From Shinella fusca (GTDB lineage: Bacteria; Pseudomonadota; Alphaproteobacteria; Rhizobiales; Rhizobiaceae): 64,000 nt of DNA. The stretch lies in assembly GCF_014203155.1 (NCBI RefSeq), contig NZ_JACHIK010000001.1, positions 372,001 through 436,000 on the forward strand. Reading direction: 5' to 3'. Made by a program: the position numbers and the translations under genes. This document shows, in pieces, positions 50,990 through 59,474 of this stretch (the first letter of the stretch is position 1; each line of letters starts with the position of its first letter). The notes under the pieces are model-generated. The model was not told the DNA's origin. It did not search any database and worked only from the letters and a program-made list of their open reading frames with translations.

Positions 50990-51825
50990 ATCACCGTGCC
51001 ATGCGCACCGGCGTCGAGCATCGCATTGATGCGGTCGCCGGAAGCGGCGGCGGAGAGCCTGGCGAAGCTGCCGTCCCTGACGATGGCCTCCATCTGCCCG
51101 GCGATGGCCGCGTGCGTGACGCGGGCGATCATCGAGCCGAGCGAGATGCGCCGCACGCCGATTGCGGCGAACTGCGGCACCGTGAGCTTGCGGAGCGGCC
51201 CGGCGGCGAGCGCATTGACCGGCCTTGAAACCGACGCGACGACGCGGCGCAGTTCCGCCTCGCCGGGCGGTACCGGAACGTAGAGCAGGTCCGCGCCGGC
51301 TTTCTCGAAGGCCTGGATGCGGCGGATGGCCTCGTCGAGATCGTAGACGCCGTTCATCACGCCGTCGGCCCGCGCGCAAAGAATGAAGGGCTGGCCGAGC
51401 GAACGAGCAGCGTCGGCGGCGGCGCGGATGCGCTCGACGGCGAGGCCGAAATCGTAGGCCGGGTTGCCCTCGATCATCCGCGTGTCCTCGATCGAGCAGC
51501 CGGAGAGGCCGACGTCCGCGGCAAGGCGGATCGTCTCGGCCACATCGTCCGGCGCATCGGCAAAACCGTTCTCGAAGTCGCCCGAGACCGGCAGCGGCGT
51601 CGCCCGCACGATGTCCTCGGCATGCTTCAACGCCTCCTCGCGGCTCACCCGCCCCATGTCGGGCCGGCCGAGCGTGAAGGCGAAGCCGGCCGAGGTCGTG
51701 GCGAGCGCCACCGCGCCGGATGCCGCCATCAGGCGGGCCGAGCCCATGTCCCACGGGTTCGGGATGACGAAGCAGCCCGACTGATGCAGGTCGTGGAAGC
51801 GCTGATGGCGTTCGGCAAGGCTCAT
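50986..51825 (-). CDS. isocitrate lyase/PEP mutase superfamily protein
   Basis: 279 residues, TIM-barrel family. Motifs: CFVIPNPWDMGSARLMAASG, VSGDFENGFADAPDDVAETI with metal-binding acids, and GCSIEDTRM. The KKCGH loop of true isocitrate lyases is absent, so isocitrate lyase activity is unlikely; oxaloacetate decarboxylase-, methylisocitrate lyase- or phosphonopyruvate-type chemistry is possible. Its start shares one base with the stop of the upstream FAD-GcvT gene, making it the third gene of the demethylase operon. Substrate unknown. Confidence 0.88.
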   Translation of the reverse strand: MSLAERHQRFHDLHQSGCFVIPNPWDMGSARLMAASGAVALATTSAGFAFTLGRPDMGRVSREEALKHAEDIVRATPLPVSGDFENGFADAPDDVAETIRLAADVGLSGCSIEDTRMIEGNPAYDFGLAVERIRAAADAARSLGQPFILCARADGVMNGVYDLDEAIRRIQAFEKAGADLLYVPVPPGEAELRRVVASVSRPVNALAAGPLRKLTVPQFAAIGVRRISLGSMIARVTHAAIAGQMEAIVRDGSFARLSAAASGDRINAMLDAGAHGTVI

Positions 51826-54272
51826 TATGCGCGCACCCTTTCGGCCTTCGGATCGTACATCGGCGCGAGCGAAGCCTCCGCCTTCACCCGCACGCCGGCG
51901 ATCTCGATCTCGTAGCGGGAGGCGAGCACGTCCGCCTCGCTCTCCCCCGCGCAGGGAACATAGCCCATGCCGATGGCGCCGCCAAGGAAATGGCCGTAAT
52001 TGCCCGAGGTGATGGTGGAGACGATCTTCCCGTCGCGCACCAGCGCCTCGTTATGGAAGAGGAGCGGTTCGGGATCGGCGAGCCGGAACTGCACCATGCG
52101 GCGCTTCAAACCTTCCTTCTCCTTCCGCAGCACCGCATCGCGGCCGATGAACTCGCCCTTCTTCGTGCGCACGGCAAAGCCGAGGCCGGCTTCCAGCACA
52201 TGGTCCTCGTCGGTGATGTCGTGGCCGAAATGGCGGAAGGCCTTCTCGATGCGGCAGCTATCGAGCGTGTGCAGGCCGCAGAGCCTCAGGCCGACATCGG
52301 CGCCCGCCGCTTCCAGCGCCTCGAACACATGGGCGGCCTGATCGGTAGAGACATAGAGCTCCCAGCCGAGCTCGCCGACATAGGTGACGCGGTGGGCGCG
52401 GGCAAGGCCCATGCCGATCTCGATCTCCCGCGCCGTGGCGAAGGGATGATGGGCATTGGAGAAGTCGTTGGGGCTGACCTTCCGCATCAGTTCGCGCGCC
52501 TTCGGCCCCATGACGCAGAGCACGCTTTCGGCCGCCGTCACATCGGTGATGACGACGAACTCGTCGCGAAGATGCTTGCGCAGCCAGGCAAGGTCGCGCT
52601 GGAGCGTCGCGCCAGGCACGACGAGCAGGAAGGCGGTTTGCGAAAGGCGCGTCACCGTCAGGTCGCTCTCGATGCCGCCGTGGGCGTTGAGCATCTGCGT
52701 ATAGACGATCCTGCCCGGCGCGACGTCCATCTGGTTGGCGCAGAGCTTTTGCAGGAAGGCGAGCGCATCGCGGCCCTCCACGCGGATCTTGCCGAAGGAG
52801 GTCATGTCGAAGAGGCCGACGCCGTTGCGGACGGCAAGGTGCTCCTCTTTCTGGTTCTCGAACCAGTTCTGCCGCTTCCACGAATAGCGGTATTCCCGCG
52901 CCTGCCCCTCCCTCGCGAACCAGTTGGCACGCTCCCAGCCCGCCACCTCGCCGAAGACCGCCCCGCGCGCCTTCAGGTGCTCGTGGATCGGCGAGCGCCG
53001 CACGCCGCGGGCGGTCGCCATCTGGCGATAGGGGAAATGGTCGGCATAGAGGAGGCCGAGCGTCTCGGAGACGCGGTCCTGAAGATAGGCGCGGTTCTTC
53101 TGGAACGGCTGGGCGCGGCGGATATCGACCTCCCAGAGGTCGAAGGGCGGCTCGCCGTCGTTCATCCACTGGGCGAGCGCCATGCCGGCCCCGCCGGAAG
53201 AGACGATGCCGATGGAGTTGTAGCCGGCGGCGACCCAGTAGCCTTTCAGCTCCGGCGCCTCGCCGAGATAGTAGCGGTCGTCCGGCGTAAAGCTCTCCGG
53301 GCCGTTGAAGAAGGTGTGGATGCCGGCTGTTTCCAGCATCGGCATGCGGTTGATGGCGTTTTCGAGGATCGGCTGGAAGTGGTCGAAATCCTCCGGCAAC
53401 TGGTCGAAGCAGAAATCCTCCGAAATGCCGTCCATGCCCCAGGGCTTGGCCTTTAGCTCGAAGGCGCCGATCAGCATCTTGCCGGCGTCTTCCTTGTAAT
53501 AGGTGCATTCGTCCGGCACGCGCAGCACCGGCAGGCGCGTGAGGTTCGGGATCGGCTCGGTGACGATGTAGAAATGCTCGCAGGCATGCAGCGGCAGCGT
53601 CACGCCCGATATGTCGGCGAGCGTTCGCCCCCACATCCCGGCGGCGTTGACGACGTTCTCCGTCTCGATGGTGAAGGTCTCGCCGTTCTGCTCGCAGGCA
53701 ACGCCCGTCACGCGGCCGTCCTTCGTCAGCACGGACGTCACCTTGACGCCCTCGATGACCGTCGCGCCGTTCTGCCGCGCGCCCTTCGCCAAGGCCATCG
53801 CGATATTGGCCGGGTCGCACTGGCCGTCGAGCGGCAGGTGCACGGCGGCCTTGATATCCGCCGTGTTGAGGTGCGGATACATCGCCTTCACCTCGTCGAC
53901 GGTGATCTCGCGCACGTCGACGTCGAAGGCGCGGGCGAGCGAGGCCTGGCGATAAATCTCCTCCTTGCGCTCGTCGGTGAGAGCCACCGTCATGGAGCCG
54001 TTCTGCCGCATGCCGGTGCCGATGCCGGTCTCCGCCTCCAGCTTGACGTAGAGGTCGGCGGAGTATTTGGCGAGGCGCGTCATGTTCTGCGAGGCGCGCA
54101 GCTGGCCGATGAGGCCGGCGGCATGCCAGGTGGTGCCGCAGGTGAGCTGCTTGCGCTCCAGCAGCACCACATCCGTCCAGCCGAGTTTTGCCAGATGATA
54201 GGCGACCGAGCAGCCGGAAACGCCGCCGCCGACGATGACGGCTCGCGCCTTGGAGGGAATGGGCTTCGTCAT
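51825..54272 (-). CDS. FAD-dependent dimethylglycine/sarcosine dehydrogenase-like protein with GcvT domain
   Basis: 815 residues. N-terminal D-amino-acid-oxidase fold (residues ~10-380) with GGGVSGCSVAYHLA and the motif GTTWHAAGL, whose His50 is the expected covalent FAD site. A linker domain (~380-440) and a C-terminal folate-binding GcvT/aminomethyltransferase domain (~450-800; YVGELGWELYVSTDQAAHVF) follow. Such proteins oxidatively remove N-methyl groups and pass the one-carbon unit to tetrahydrofolate. It overlaps the upstream homologue by 4 bp. The likely substrate is dimethylglycine, sarcosine or a similar N-methyl amine. Confidence 0.92.
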   Translation of the reverse strand: MTKPIPSKARAVIVGGGVSGCSVAYHLAKLGWTDVVLLERKQLTCGTTWHAAGLIGQLRASQNMTRLAKYSADLYVKLEAETGIGTGMRQNGSMTVALTDERKEEIYRQASLARAFDVDVREITVDEVKAMYPHLNTADIKAAVHLPLDGQCDPANIAMALAKGARQNGATVIEGVKVTSVLTKDGRVTGVACEQNGETFTIETENVVNAAGMWGRTLADISGVTLPLHACEHFYIVTEPIPNLTRLPVLRVPDECTYYKEDAGKMLIGAFELKAKPWGMDGISEDFCFDQLPEDFDHFQPILENAINRMPMLETAGIHTFFNGPESFTPDDRYYLGEAPELKGYWVAAGYNSIGIVSSGGAGMALAQWMNDGEPPFDLWEVDIRRAQPFQKNRAYLQDRVSETLGLLYADHFPYRQMATARGVRRSPIHEHLKARGAVFGEVAGWERANWFAREGQAREYRYSWKRQNWFENQKEEHLAVRNGVGLFDMTSFGKIRVEGRDALAFLQKLCANQMDVAPGRIVYTQMLNAHGGIESDLTVTRLSQTAFLLVVPGATLQRDLAWLRKHLRDEFVVITDVTAAESVLCVMGPKARELMRKVSPNDFSNAHHPFATAREIEIGMGLARAHRVTYVGELGWELYVSTDQAAHVFEALEAAGADVGLRLCGLHTLDSCRIEKAFRHFGHDITDEDHVLEAGLGFAVRTKKGEFIGRDAVLRKEKEGLKRRMVQFRLADPEPLLFHNEALVRDGKIVSTITSGNYGHFLGGAIGMGYVPCAGESEADVLASRYEIEIAGVRVKAEASLAPMYDPKAERVRA

Positions 54273-56719
54273 GCGCGCAGTCTTTCATTGTTGGGGTCGA
54301 AGAGCGGCCCGTCGGGCTCGACGGTCGCCTTGAAGCGGTCGCCGTAGATTTCCACCTCGACCTCGGTGCCCGGCACGGCGAGGTCCGCACGCAACATGCC
54401 GAGCGCGATGGATTTGCCCACGCGATAGCCCCAGTTGCCGGAGGTCGTCTCGCCGACCACCTTGCCGTCATGCCAGAGCGTCGACATGTAGGGCGCGTCG
54501 CAGTCGCCGGCCTCCACGGTCAAGAGCACGAAGCGCTTGGAAACGCCCTGCTGCCTCTCCCGCTCCAGCGCCGCCTTGCCCTTGAAGTCGGGCTTCGTCC
54601 AGTCGACGAAACGGTCAAGGCCGCCTTGCAGGATCGTGTAGTCGGTCGAAAGGTCGCCCTTCCAGGCGCGGTAGCCCTTCTCGATGCGCAGCGAGTCCAG
54701 CGCCTCCATGCCGAAAGGTTTCAGGCCATGCTTCTGGCCCGCTCCCCACACGGCGTCGAAGATCGCGGCCGTATCTTCCACCTTGGTGTGGATTTCCCAG
54801 CCGAGCTCGCCGGCAAAGGAGACGCGCACGAGCTGGCACCAGCGGCCGGCGATCTGCGCGGCCTGATGCGTCAGCCAGCCCTTGGCAAGGTCGGCGTCCG
54901 TCACCTCGGCGAGGATGGCGCGGGACTTCGGGCCGGAGAGGATCTGGCAGGAGAAATTCTCCGTCGCGTCGTCGACGGTGAAGGCGGCATCCTTCGGCCT
55001 GTGCTTCGTCAGCCATTCGAAATCGTGCCACTGGGCGGTGGCGGCGGTGATGAGGAAGAAGAAGTCCTCGTCCAGCATCATCACCGACATTTCCGTGACG
55101 ATGCGCCCCTTGTCGTCGGCGAAATAGGCAAGGCCGATGCGGCCGGGCTTCGGCACCTTGCCGGTGATCAGCGAGGAGAGCCACGCCGTCGCGCCCTCCC
55201 CCTTCACGCGGAAGCGCGAGAAGCCGGGAAGGTCGAGGATGCCGGCGGCCTCGTTGACGGCGCGGCACTCCTCCTCGATGCGCGGCCGCCACGGTCCCTC
55301 GCGGTTCCAGGTCTGCGTCGCTTCCTCCGAAAGGTCGTCGCCGGGCCTGGCGTACCACATGGCGCGCTCCCAGCCGTTATAGGGCTTGAACTGGCCGCCG
55401 AGCGCTTTGATACGGTCGTGGATCGGCGACAGCTTCCTGTCGCGGCCGGCCGGCCAGGCGTGCTTGGGGAAGTGCATGGCATATTCGTGGCCGTAGACCT
55501 CCATGCCCTTTTCCACGCAATAGTCCTGATCCGAGGCAAACGCGGTGAAGCGGCGCGGGTCGCAGGACCACATGTCCCACTCCGTCTCGCCCTCCGTCAC
55601 CCATTCGGCCAGCACCTTGCCCGCGCCGCCCGCCTGGCAGATGCCGAAGGTGAAGACGCAGGCCTCGTAGGCGTTCGGCACGCCCGGCATCGGGCCGAGC
55701 AGCGGATTGCCGTCCGGGGCATAGGGGATCGGGCCGTTGATCATGCGCGACAGGCCCGCCGTGCCGAGGATCGGCACGCGCTCGACGGCGTCGTTGAGAT
55801 ACCATTCGAGCCGGTCGAGATCGTCCGGGAAGAGCTGGAAGGAGAAATCGTCCGGCATCGGATCGTCCGGCGTCACCCAATGCGCCTTGCAGTTGCGCTC
55901 GTAGGGGCCGAGGTTCATGCCCGTCTTCTCCTGCCGGAGATAATAGGAGCTGTCGACGTCGCGCAGCAGCGGCAGCTTGTGGCCGACCTCCTTCGACCAG
56001 GCGGCAAGCTCGGGGATTTCCTCGAAGAGGATGTACTGGTGGCTCATCACCATCATCGGCACGTCGCGGCCGAACCATTTTCCCACCTCGCGGGCATAAT
56101 AGCCGGCGGCGTTCACCACCTTCTCGCAGCGGATCTCCCCCTGCGGCGTGGAAATGACCCACTCCTCGCCCTCGCGCCGCGCGCCCGTGGCGGGACAGAA
56201 GCGGAAGATCTTCGCGCCCATGTCGCGCGCGCCCTTGGCAAGCGCCTGCGTGAGCTGCGCCGGGTCGATGTCCCCGTCGTAAGGATCGTAGAGCGCGCCG
56301 GTAAGATCGTGCGTTTCGAGGAAGGGATATTTTCCGGCCATTTCGCCCGGCGAGAGGATATCGAGGTCCATGCCCTGATAGCGGCCCATGCCGACGACCC
56401 GCTTGAACTCCTGCAGGCGTTCCCTCGAATGGCCGAGGCGGATCGAGCCGGTGACGTGGTAGTTCATCGGGTAATCGACCAGCGCGCCGAGCTCCCGGTA
56501 GAGCGAGGCGGAATAGCGCTGCATGTTCATGATCGACCAGGAGGAGGAGAAGGTCGGCACGTTGCCGGCGGCATGCCAGGTGGAGCCGGCGGTCAGCTCG
56601 TTCTTTTCGAGCAGCACGCAATCCGTCCATCCGGCCTTCGCCAGATGGTAGAGCGCGGACGCGCCGACGGCGCCTCCGCCGATGATGACGACACGGGCAT
56701 GGCTTGGCAGTCCGGACAT
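54269..56719 (-). CDS. FAD-dependent dimethylglycine/sarcosine dehydrogenase-like protein with GcvT domain (paralogue)
   Basis: 816 residues from the ATG at 56719. Same architecture as its neighbour: Rossmann motif IIGGGAVGASALYHLAKAG, AGSTWHAAGN with His49 as covalent FAD site, then a GcvT part (FAGELGWEIHTKVEDTAAIF). The two neighbours are clearly diverged paralogues, not a recent duplication, and may act on successive substrates. It is the first gene of a three-gene operon and is divergent from a LysR gene 128 bp away. Dimethylglycine or sarcosine is likely; methylproline or stachydrine-derived compounds are alternatives. Confidence 0.92.
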   Translation of the reverse strand: MSGLPSHARVVIIGGGAVGASALYHLAKAGWTDCVLLEKNELTAGSTWHAAGNVPTFSSSWSIMNMQRYSASLYRELGALVDYPMNYHVTGSIRLGHSRERLQEFKRVVGMGRYQGMDLDILSPGEMAGKYPFLETHDLTGALYDPYDGDIDPAQLTQALAKGARDMGAKIFRFCPATGARREGEEWVISTPQGEIRCEKVVNAAGYYAREVGKWFGRDVPMMVMSHQYILFEEIPELAAWSKEVGHKLPLLRDVDSSYYLRQEKTGMNLGPYERNCKAHWVTPDDPMPDDFSFQLFPDDLDRLEWYLNDAVERVPILGTAGLSRMINGPIPYAPDGNPLLGPMPGVPNAYEACVFTFGICQAGGAGKVLAEWVTEGETEWDMWSCDPRRFTAFASDQDYCVEKGMEVYGHEYAMHFPKHAWPAGRDRKLSPIHDRIKALGGQFKPYNGWERAMWYARPGDDLSEEATQTWNREGPWRPRIEEECRAVNEAAGILDLPGFSRFRVKGEGATAWLSSLITGKVPKPGRIGLAYFADDKGRIVTEMSVMMLDEDFFFLITAATAQWHDFEWLTKHRPKDAAFTVDDATENFSCQILSGPKSRAILAEVTDADLAKGWLTHQAAQIAGRWCQLVRVSFAGELGWEIHTKVEDTAAIFDAVWGAGQKHGLKPFGMEALDSLRIEKGYRAWKGDLSTDYTILQGGLDRFVDWTKPDFKGKAALERERQQGVSKRFVLLTVEAGDCDAPYMSTLWHDGKVVGETTSGNWGYRVGKSIALGMLRADLAVPGTEVEVEIYGDRFKATVEPDGPLFDPNNERLRA

Positions 56720-56782
56720 TCTGGCTCCCCTTCTTCGCGCCTGATTTTTGTCAACCAAAGCATCGGCCAGCAAGCGGAGGAA

Positions 56783-56800
56783 TTCGCTTTATTAATCGAA
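56783..56800. promoter_or_regulatory. putative LysR operator TTCG-N10-CGAA
   Basis: An inverted repeat (TTCG / CGAA, 18 bp overall) with an A/T-rich centre lies in the intergenic region between the divergent demethylase operon and the LysR gene. Short arms make it tentative. Confidence 0.35.
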
Positions 56801-56847
56801 GAAGCCGATTACACTTCCGCCAAACATTGGAGAAATACGGCGCCTTC

Positions 56848-57696
56848 ATGCAAATTGTCCTGATCGAGACATTCCTCGACCTGATGGAAACGCGCAATTT
56901 CAACCGCACGGCGGAGCGGCTGAACGTCACGCAATCGACGGTCACGCACCGCATCAATGCGCTGGAGGGAATGTTCGCGCGAAAGCTCTTCGCACGCAAC
57001 AAGGGCGGCACGCAGCCGACGGCCGCGGGCCTTCGCTTCCTCGACCATGCGAAAGCCCTCCAGCACCAGTGGCACGAGGCGGCCCGCGCGGTGGAGACGG
57101 CCGGCGCCTACGAGCGCTCCATGCGCATCGGCCTCCAGCACGACCTTGCGGCCCGCTATGCCGGCGACTGGCTGGCCGCCGTGCGGCGCGACCTGCCGGG
57201 CACCTCCATCTACCTGGAGGTCGACTATTCCAACCAGATGAACCGCGACCTCGGCGCGGGCGACCTGGACCTTGCCATCCTCTTCACCCCGCACTACCTG
57301 CCGGATCTCCACTACGAGCGCATCGGCGAGGTGCGCTACGAGATGGTGAGCAACAGGGTCCGCCGGATCGAGGAGGTGAAGGCGGAGGATTATATCCAGG
57401 CCGTCTATTCGCCGGCCTTCGACCGGCTGCACCGGCAGGCCTATCCGGCGCTTTCCACCGCCCCCATCGCGAGCGGCGAGACCACCGCCATCGTCGCGCT
57501 GATGCAGACGCTCGGCGGCACGGCCTTCGTGACCGCTTCGGATGCCGAACGGCTCGCCGCCGCGGGCCTTGCGAACCGGGTGGCGGACGCCGAGCCGATC
57601 GCCCAGGCCGTCTATGCCGCCGTCAACGTGCGCACCCGCCACGCCCACCAGCACCGGCGCATCATCGCCATCCTTCAGGCCCTGCTTTCCGAATGA
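56848..57696 (+). CDS. LysR-family transcriptional regulator
   Basis: 282 residues from the ATG at 56848 (MQIVLIETFLDLMETRNFNR); the upstream part of the frame is not family-like. Winged helix with RNFNRTAERLNVTQSTVTHR and FARKLFARNKGGTQPTAAG; effector domain with LGAGDLDLAILFTPHYLPDL. It is divergent from the FAD-GcvT operon and is its likely regulator. Effector unknown. Confidence 0.9.
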   Translation: MQIVLIETFLDLMETRNFNRTAERLNVTQSTVTHRINALEGMFARKLFARNKGGTQPTAAGLRFLDHAKALQHQWHEAARAVETAGAYERSMRIGLQHDLAARYAGDWLAAVRRDLPGTSIYLEVDYSNQMNRDLGAGDLDLAILFTPHYLPDLHYERIGEVRYEMVSNRVRRIEEVKAEDYIQAVYSPAFDRLHRQAYPALSTAPIASGETTAIVALMQTLGGTAFVTASDAERLAAAGLANRVADAEPIAQAVYAAVNVRTRHAHQHRRIIAILQALLSE

Positions 57697-57760
57697 GGCA
57701 TTGAAACGGACGGACGCGATGCCTATTAACGGCAAACCGCATCCGACGAAGGAGTTCCCC

Positions 57761-58015
57761 ATGGCCGCCCGTGACCGCTATTCGCGCAAGCTCGAATGCG
57801 CCATGTGCGGCCATGCCGGCTATGCCGAGGTTTCCGAGGACGACATGCCGAGCCGGCCGCATCCCGACTTCACCGTCGATTCGCTGCCGCGCGGCTTCCT
57901 CACCGAGCGGCCGTCGAAATATCCCGACAAGCACATGATCCGCTGCCGCTGCGGCCACGTCTTCAAGTTCCAGCAGAAGACGATCTACGCCGAGGGCGGC
58001 GAGCCGCGGCGGTAG
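57761..58015 (+). CDS. small zinc-ribbon-like protein
   Basis: 84 residues from the ATG at 57761, which has AAGGAG six nt upstream; an in-frame ATG at 57719 lacks one. Cysteines occur as CAMC near the N-terminus and CRC near the C-terminus (HMIRCRCGHVFKFQQKTIYA), suggesting a zinc-binding fold. The middle contains RPHPDFTVDSLPRGF. I do not recognise a named family. Confidence 0.7.
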   Translation: MAARDRYSRKLECAMCGHAGYAEVSEDDMPSRPHPDFTVDSLPRGFLTERPSKYPDKHMIRCRCGHVFKFQQKTIYAEGGEPRR

Positions 58016-58050
58016 GCGACAGCGCTCGCCCTTATCTTCCTCTCGCCGCC

Positions 58051-58137
58051 GTCATGCTCGGGCTTGGCCCGAGCATCCACGCCCCACATTCAGGCCGTCC
58101 TTGGGGCATGGATCCTCGGGTCAAGCCCGAGGATGAC
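58051..58137. repeat. intergenic palindromic element, type C with compensated arm
   Basis: The left half reads GTCATGCTCGGGCTTGGCC followed by CGAGCATCCAC, the right half GGATCCTCGGGTCAAGCCCG followed by AGGATGAC. The left hairpin differs from the usual CATCCTCGGG...CCCGAGGATC by C-to-G and G-to-C changes at paired positions. Confidence 0.85.
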
Positions 58138-58212
58138 GGAGGAGAAGAGTACGGTTTTCCCGCCCGAGGCTGATTCCGCCGGCTCTGTTCTCCGATCCTG
58201 CTCCCGCGGGCC

Positions 58213-58989
58213 CTACCCCCGCCCGACCAGCGGCATGGTCGTTGCCATGACGGTCATCGTCAGCACGTTGGCGTCGAGCGGCAGGCTTGCCATGTAGACG
58301 ACGGCATCGGCGACGTGCTTGACCGACATCGTCGGCTCGGGGACGGTCTCGCCGTTCGCCTGCAGCACGCCGGCGCTCATGCGCGCCGTCATGTCCGTCG
58401 CCGCATTGCCGATGTCGATCTGGCCGCAGGCGATGTCATACTTGCGCCCGTCGAGCGCGGTGGACTTGGTGAGGCCCGTGATGGCGTGCTTGGTGGCGGT
58501 ATAGGGCGCGGAATTGGGGCGCGGCGCGGTCGCCGAGATCGAGCCGTTGTTGATGATGCGCCCGCCCCGCGGGCTCTGCTCCTTCATGATCCTGAAGGCC
58601 TGCTGGGTGCACAGGAACGCGCCCGTGAGGTTGGCGGCAAGGACGCCGCTCCACTGTTCGAAGGAAATGTCTTCGAGAAGCGCGCCGTGGACGTTCGAGC
58701 CGGCATTGTTGACGAGCACGTCGAGACGGCCGAATTCGCGCCGCACCGCATCGAAGGCCGACGCCACCTGGACCGGATCGCCGACATCGCAGGCGACGGC
58801 GCGCACGGTATTGCCCGTCTCGGCGGAAATCCCGGCCGCCGCCTCTTCCAGCACGGCAAGCCGCCGCCCGGTGATGACGACGGCATAGCCCTCGGCGCTG
58901 AGGCCGCGCGCGATGGCAAGGCCGATGCCCGTGCCGCCCCCCGTCACCAGTGCGATCTTGCCCTTGCCGGTCCGGCCCCATTCCGTCAT
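58213..58989 (-). CDS. short-chain dehydrogenase/reductase
   Basis: 258 residues from the ATG at 58989 (GGAGGGAACC upstream). Cofactor motif [20 protein letters not shown], the active-site Ser in [20 protein letters not shown], and the catalytic YTATK. NAD(P)-dependent oxidoreductase of the classical SDR type. No operon partners, so the substrate cannot be inferred. Confidence 0.92.
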   Translation of the reverse strand: MTEWGRTGKGKIALVTGGGTGIGLAIARGLSAEGYAVVITGRRLAVLEEAAAGISAETGNTVRAVACDVGDPVQVASAFDAVRREFGRLDVLVNNAGSNVHGALLEDISFEQWSGVLAANLTGAFLCTQQAFRIMKEQSPRGGRIINNGSISATAPRPNSAPYTATKHAITGLTKSTALDGRKYDIACGQIDIGNAATDMTARMSAGVLQANGETVPEPTMSVKHVADAVVYMASLPLDANVLTMTVMATTMPLVGRG

Positions 58990-59082
58990 GTCAGGTTCCC
59001 TCCTCAGAATCGTCACGCGCCAGGCGCCCATAGGACGTAGCGCGGCGAGCAGGGAAAGTCACCCGCAGCTACCGTTACGGCA

Positions 59083-59304
59083 TCAGGAATGGAGGCGTAT
59101 GCGGTCGCGGCGCTCGCGCATCGCGGCGACCTCCCGCTCGATATGGATCTTGCAGGCATCGTCCATCGCCGCGGCGATCGTCTCGCGGATCACGCGGACG
59201 CTGTCTTCCGACATCAGCGGCGACGCGCCGCGGCATTCCGCGGCATGCAGTTTGCAAAGTGCGCTGGCCAACAGCCGCGCATAGTCTTCCGGTTTGCGAC
59301 CCAT
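59083..59304 (-). CDS. small hypothetical protein
   Basis: 73 residues from the ATG at 59304 with AGGTGGGG a few nt upstream; a GTG three codons earlier is possible. Mostly helical and charged (MGRKPEDYARLLASALCKLH, then IHIEREVAAMRERRDRIRLH). No recognised domain. The 170 bp beyond its start, up to the sensor kinase 3' end, are A/T-rich and hold only a weak hairpin near 59393-59410. Confidence 0.5.
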   Translation of the reverse strand: MGRKPEDYARLLASALCKLHAAECRGASPLMSEDSVRVIRETIAAAMDDACKIHIEREVAAMRERRDRIRLHS

Positions 59305-59474
59305 GTTCCCCACCTTTTTTGATTAGACCAACATAAAACCACATAAAATCTCAAAAAGCCACAGATTTATCACACGCTAATGGAAAAATGCGGGGCTTTT
59401 CTCCGCCTTGCCGCGAGCGGAAAGGCCGGAAAACGAGGCTGTCTACAAATGAGGCAGAAACGGGCAGGATTGGA

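Noticed and set aside
20924-58137. CRISPR array or insertion sequence ends
   Set aside because: The repeats are palindromic pairs scattered singly in intergenic gaps, without regular spacers, cas genes, transposase or target duplications.
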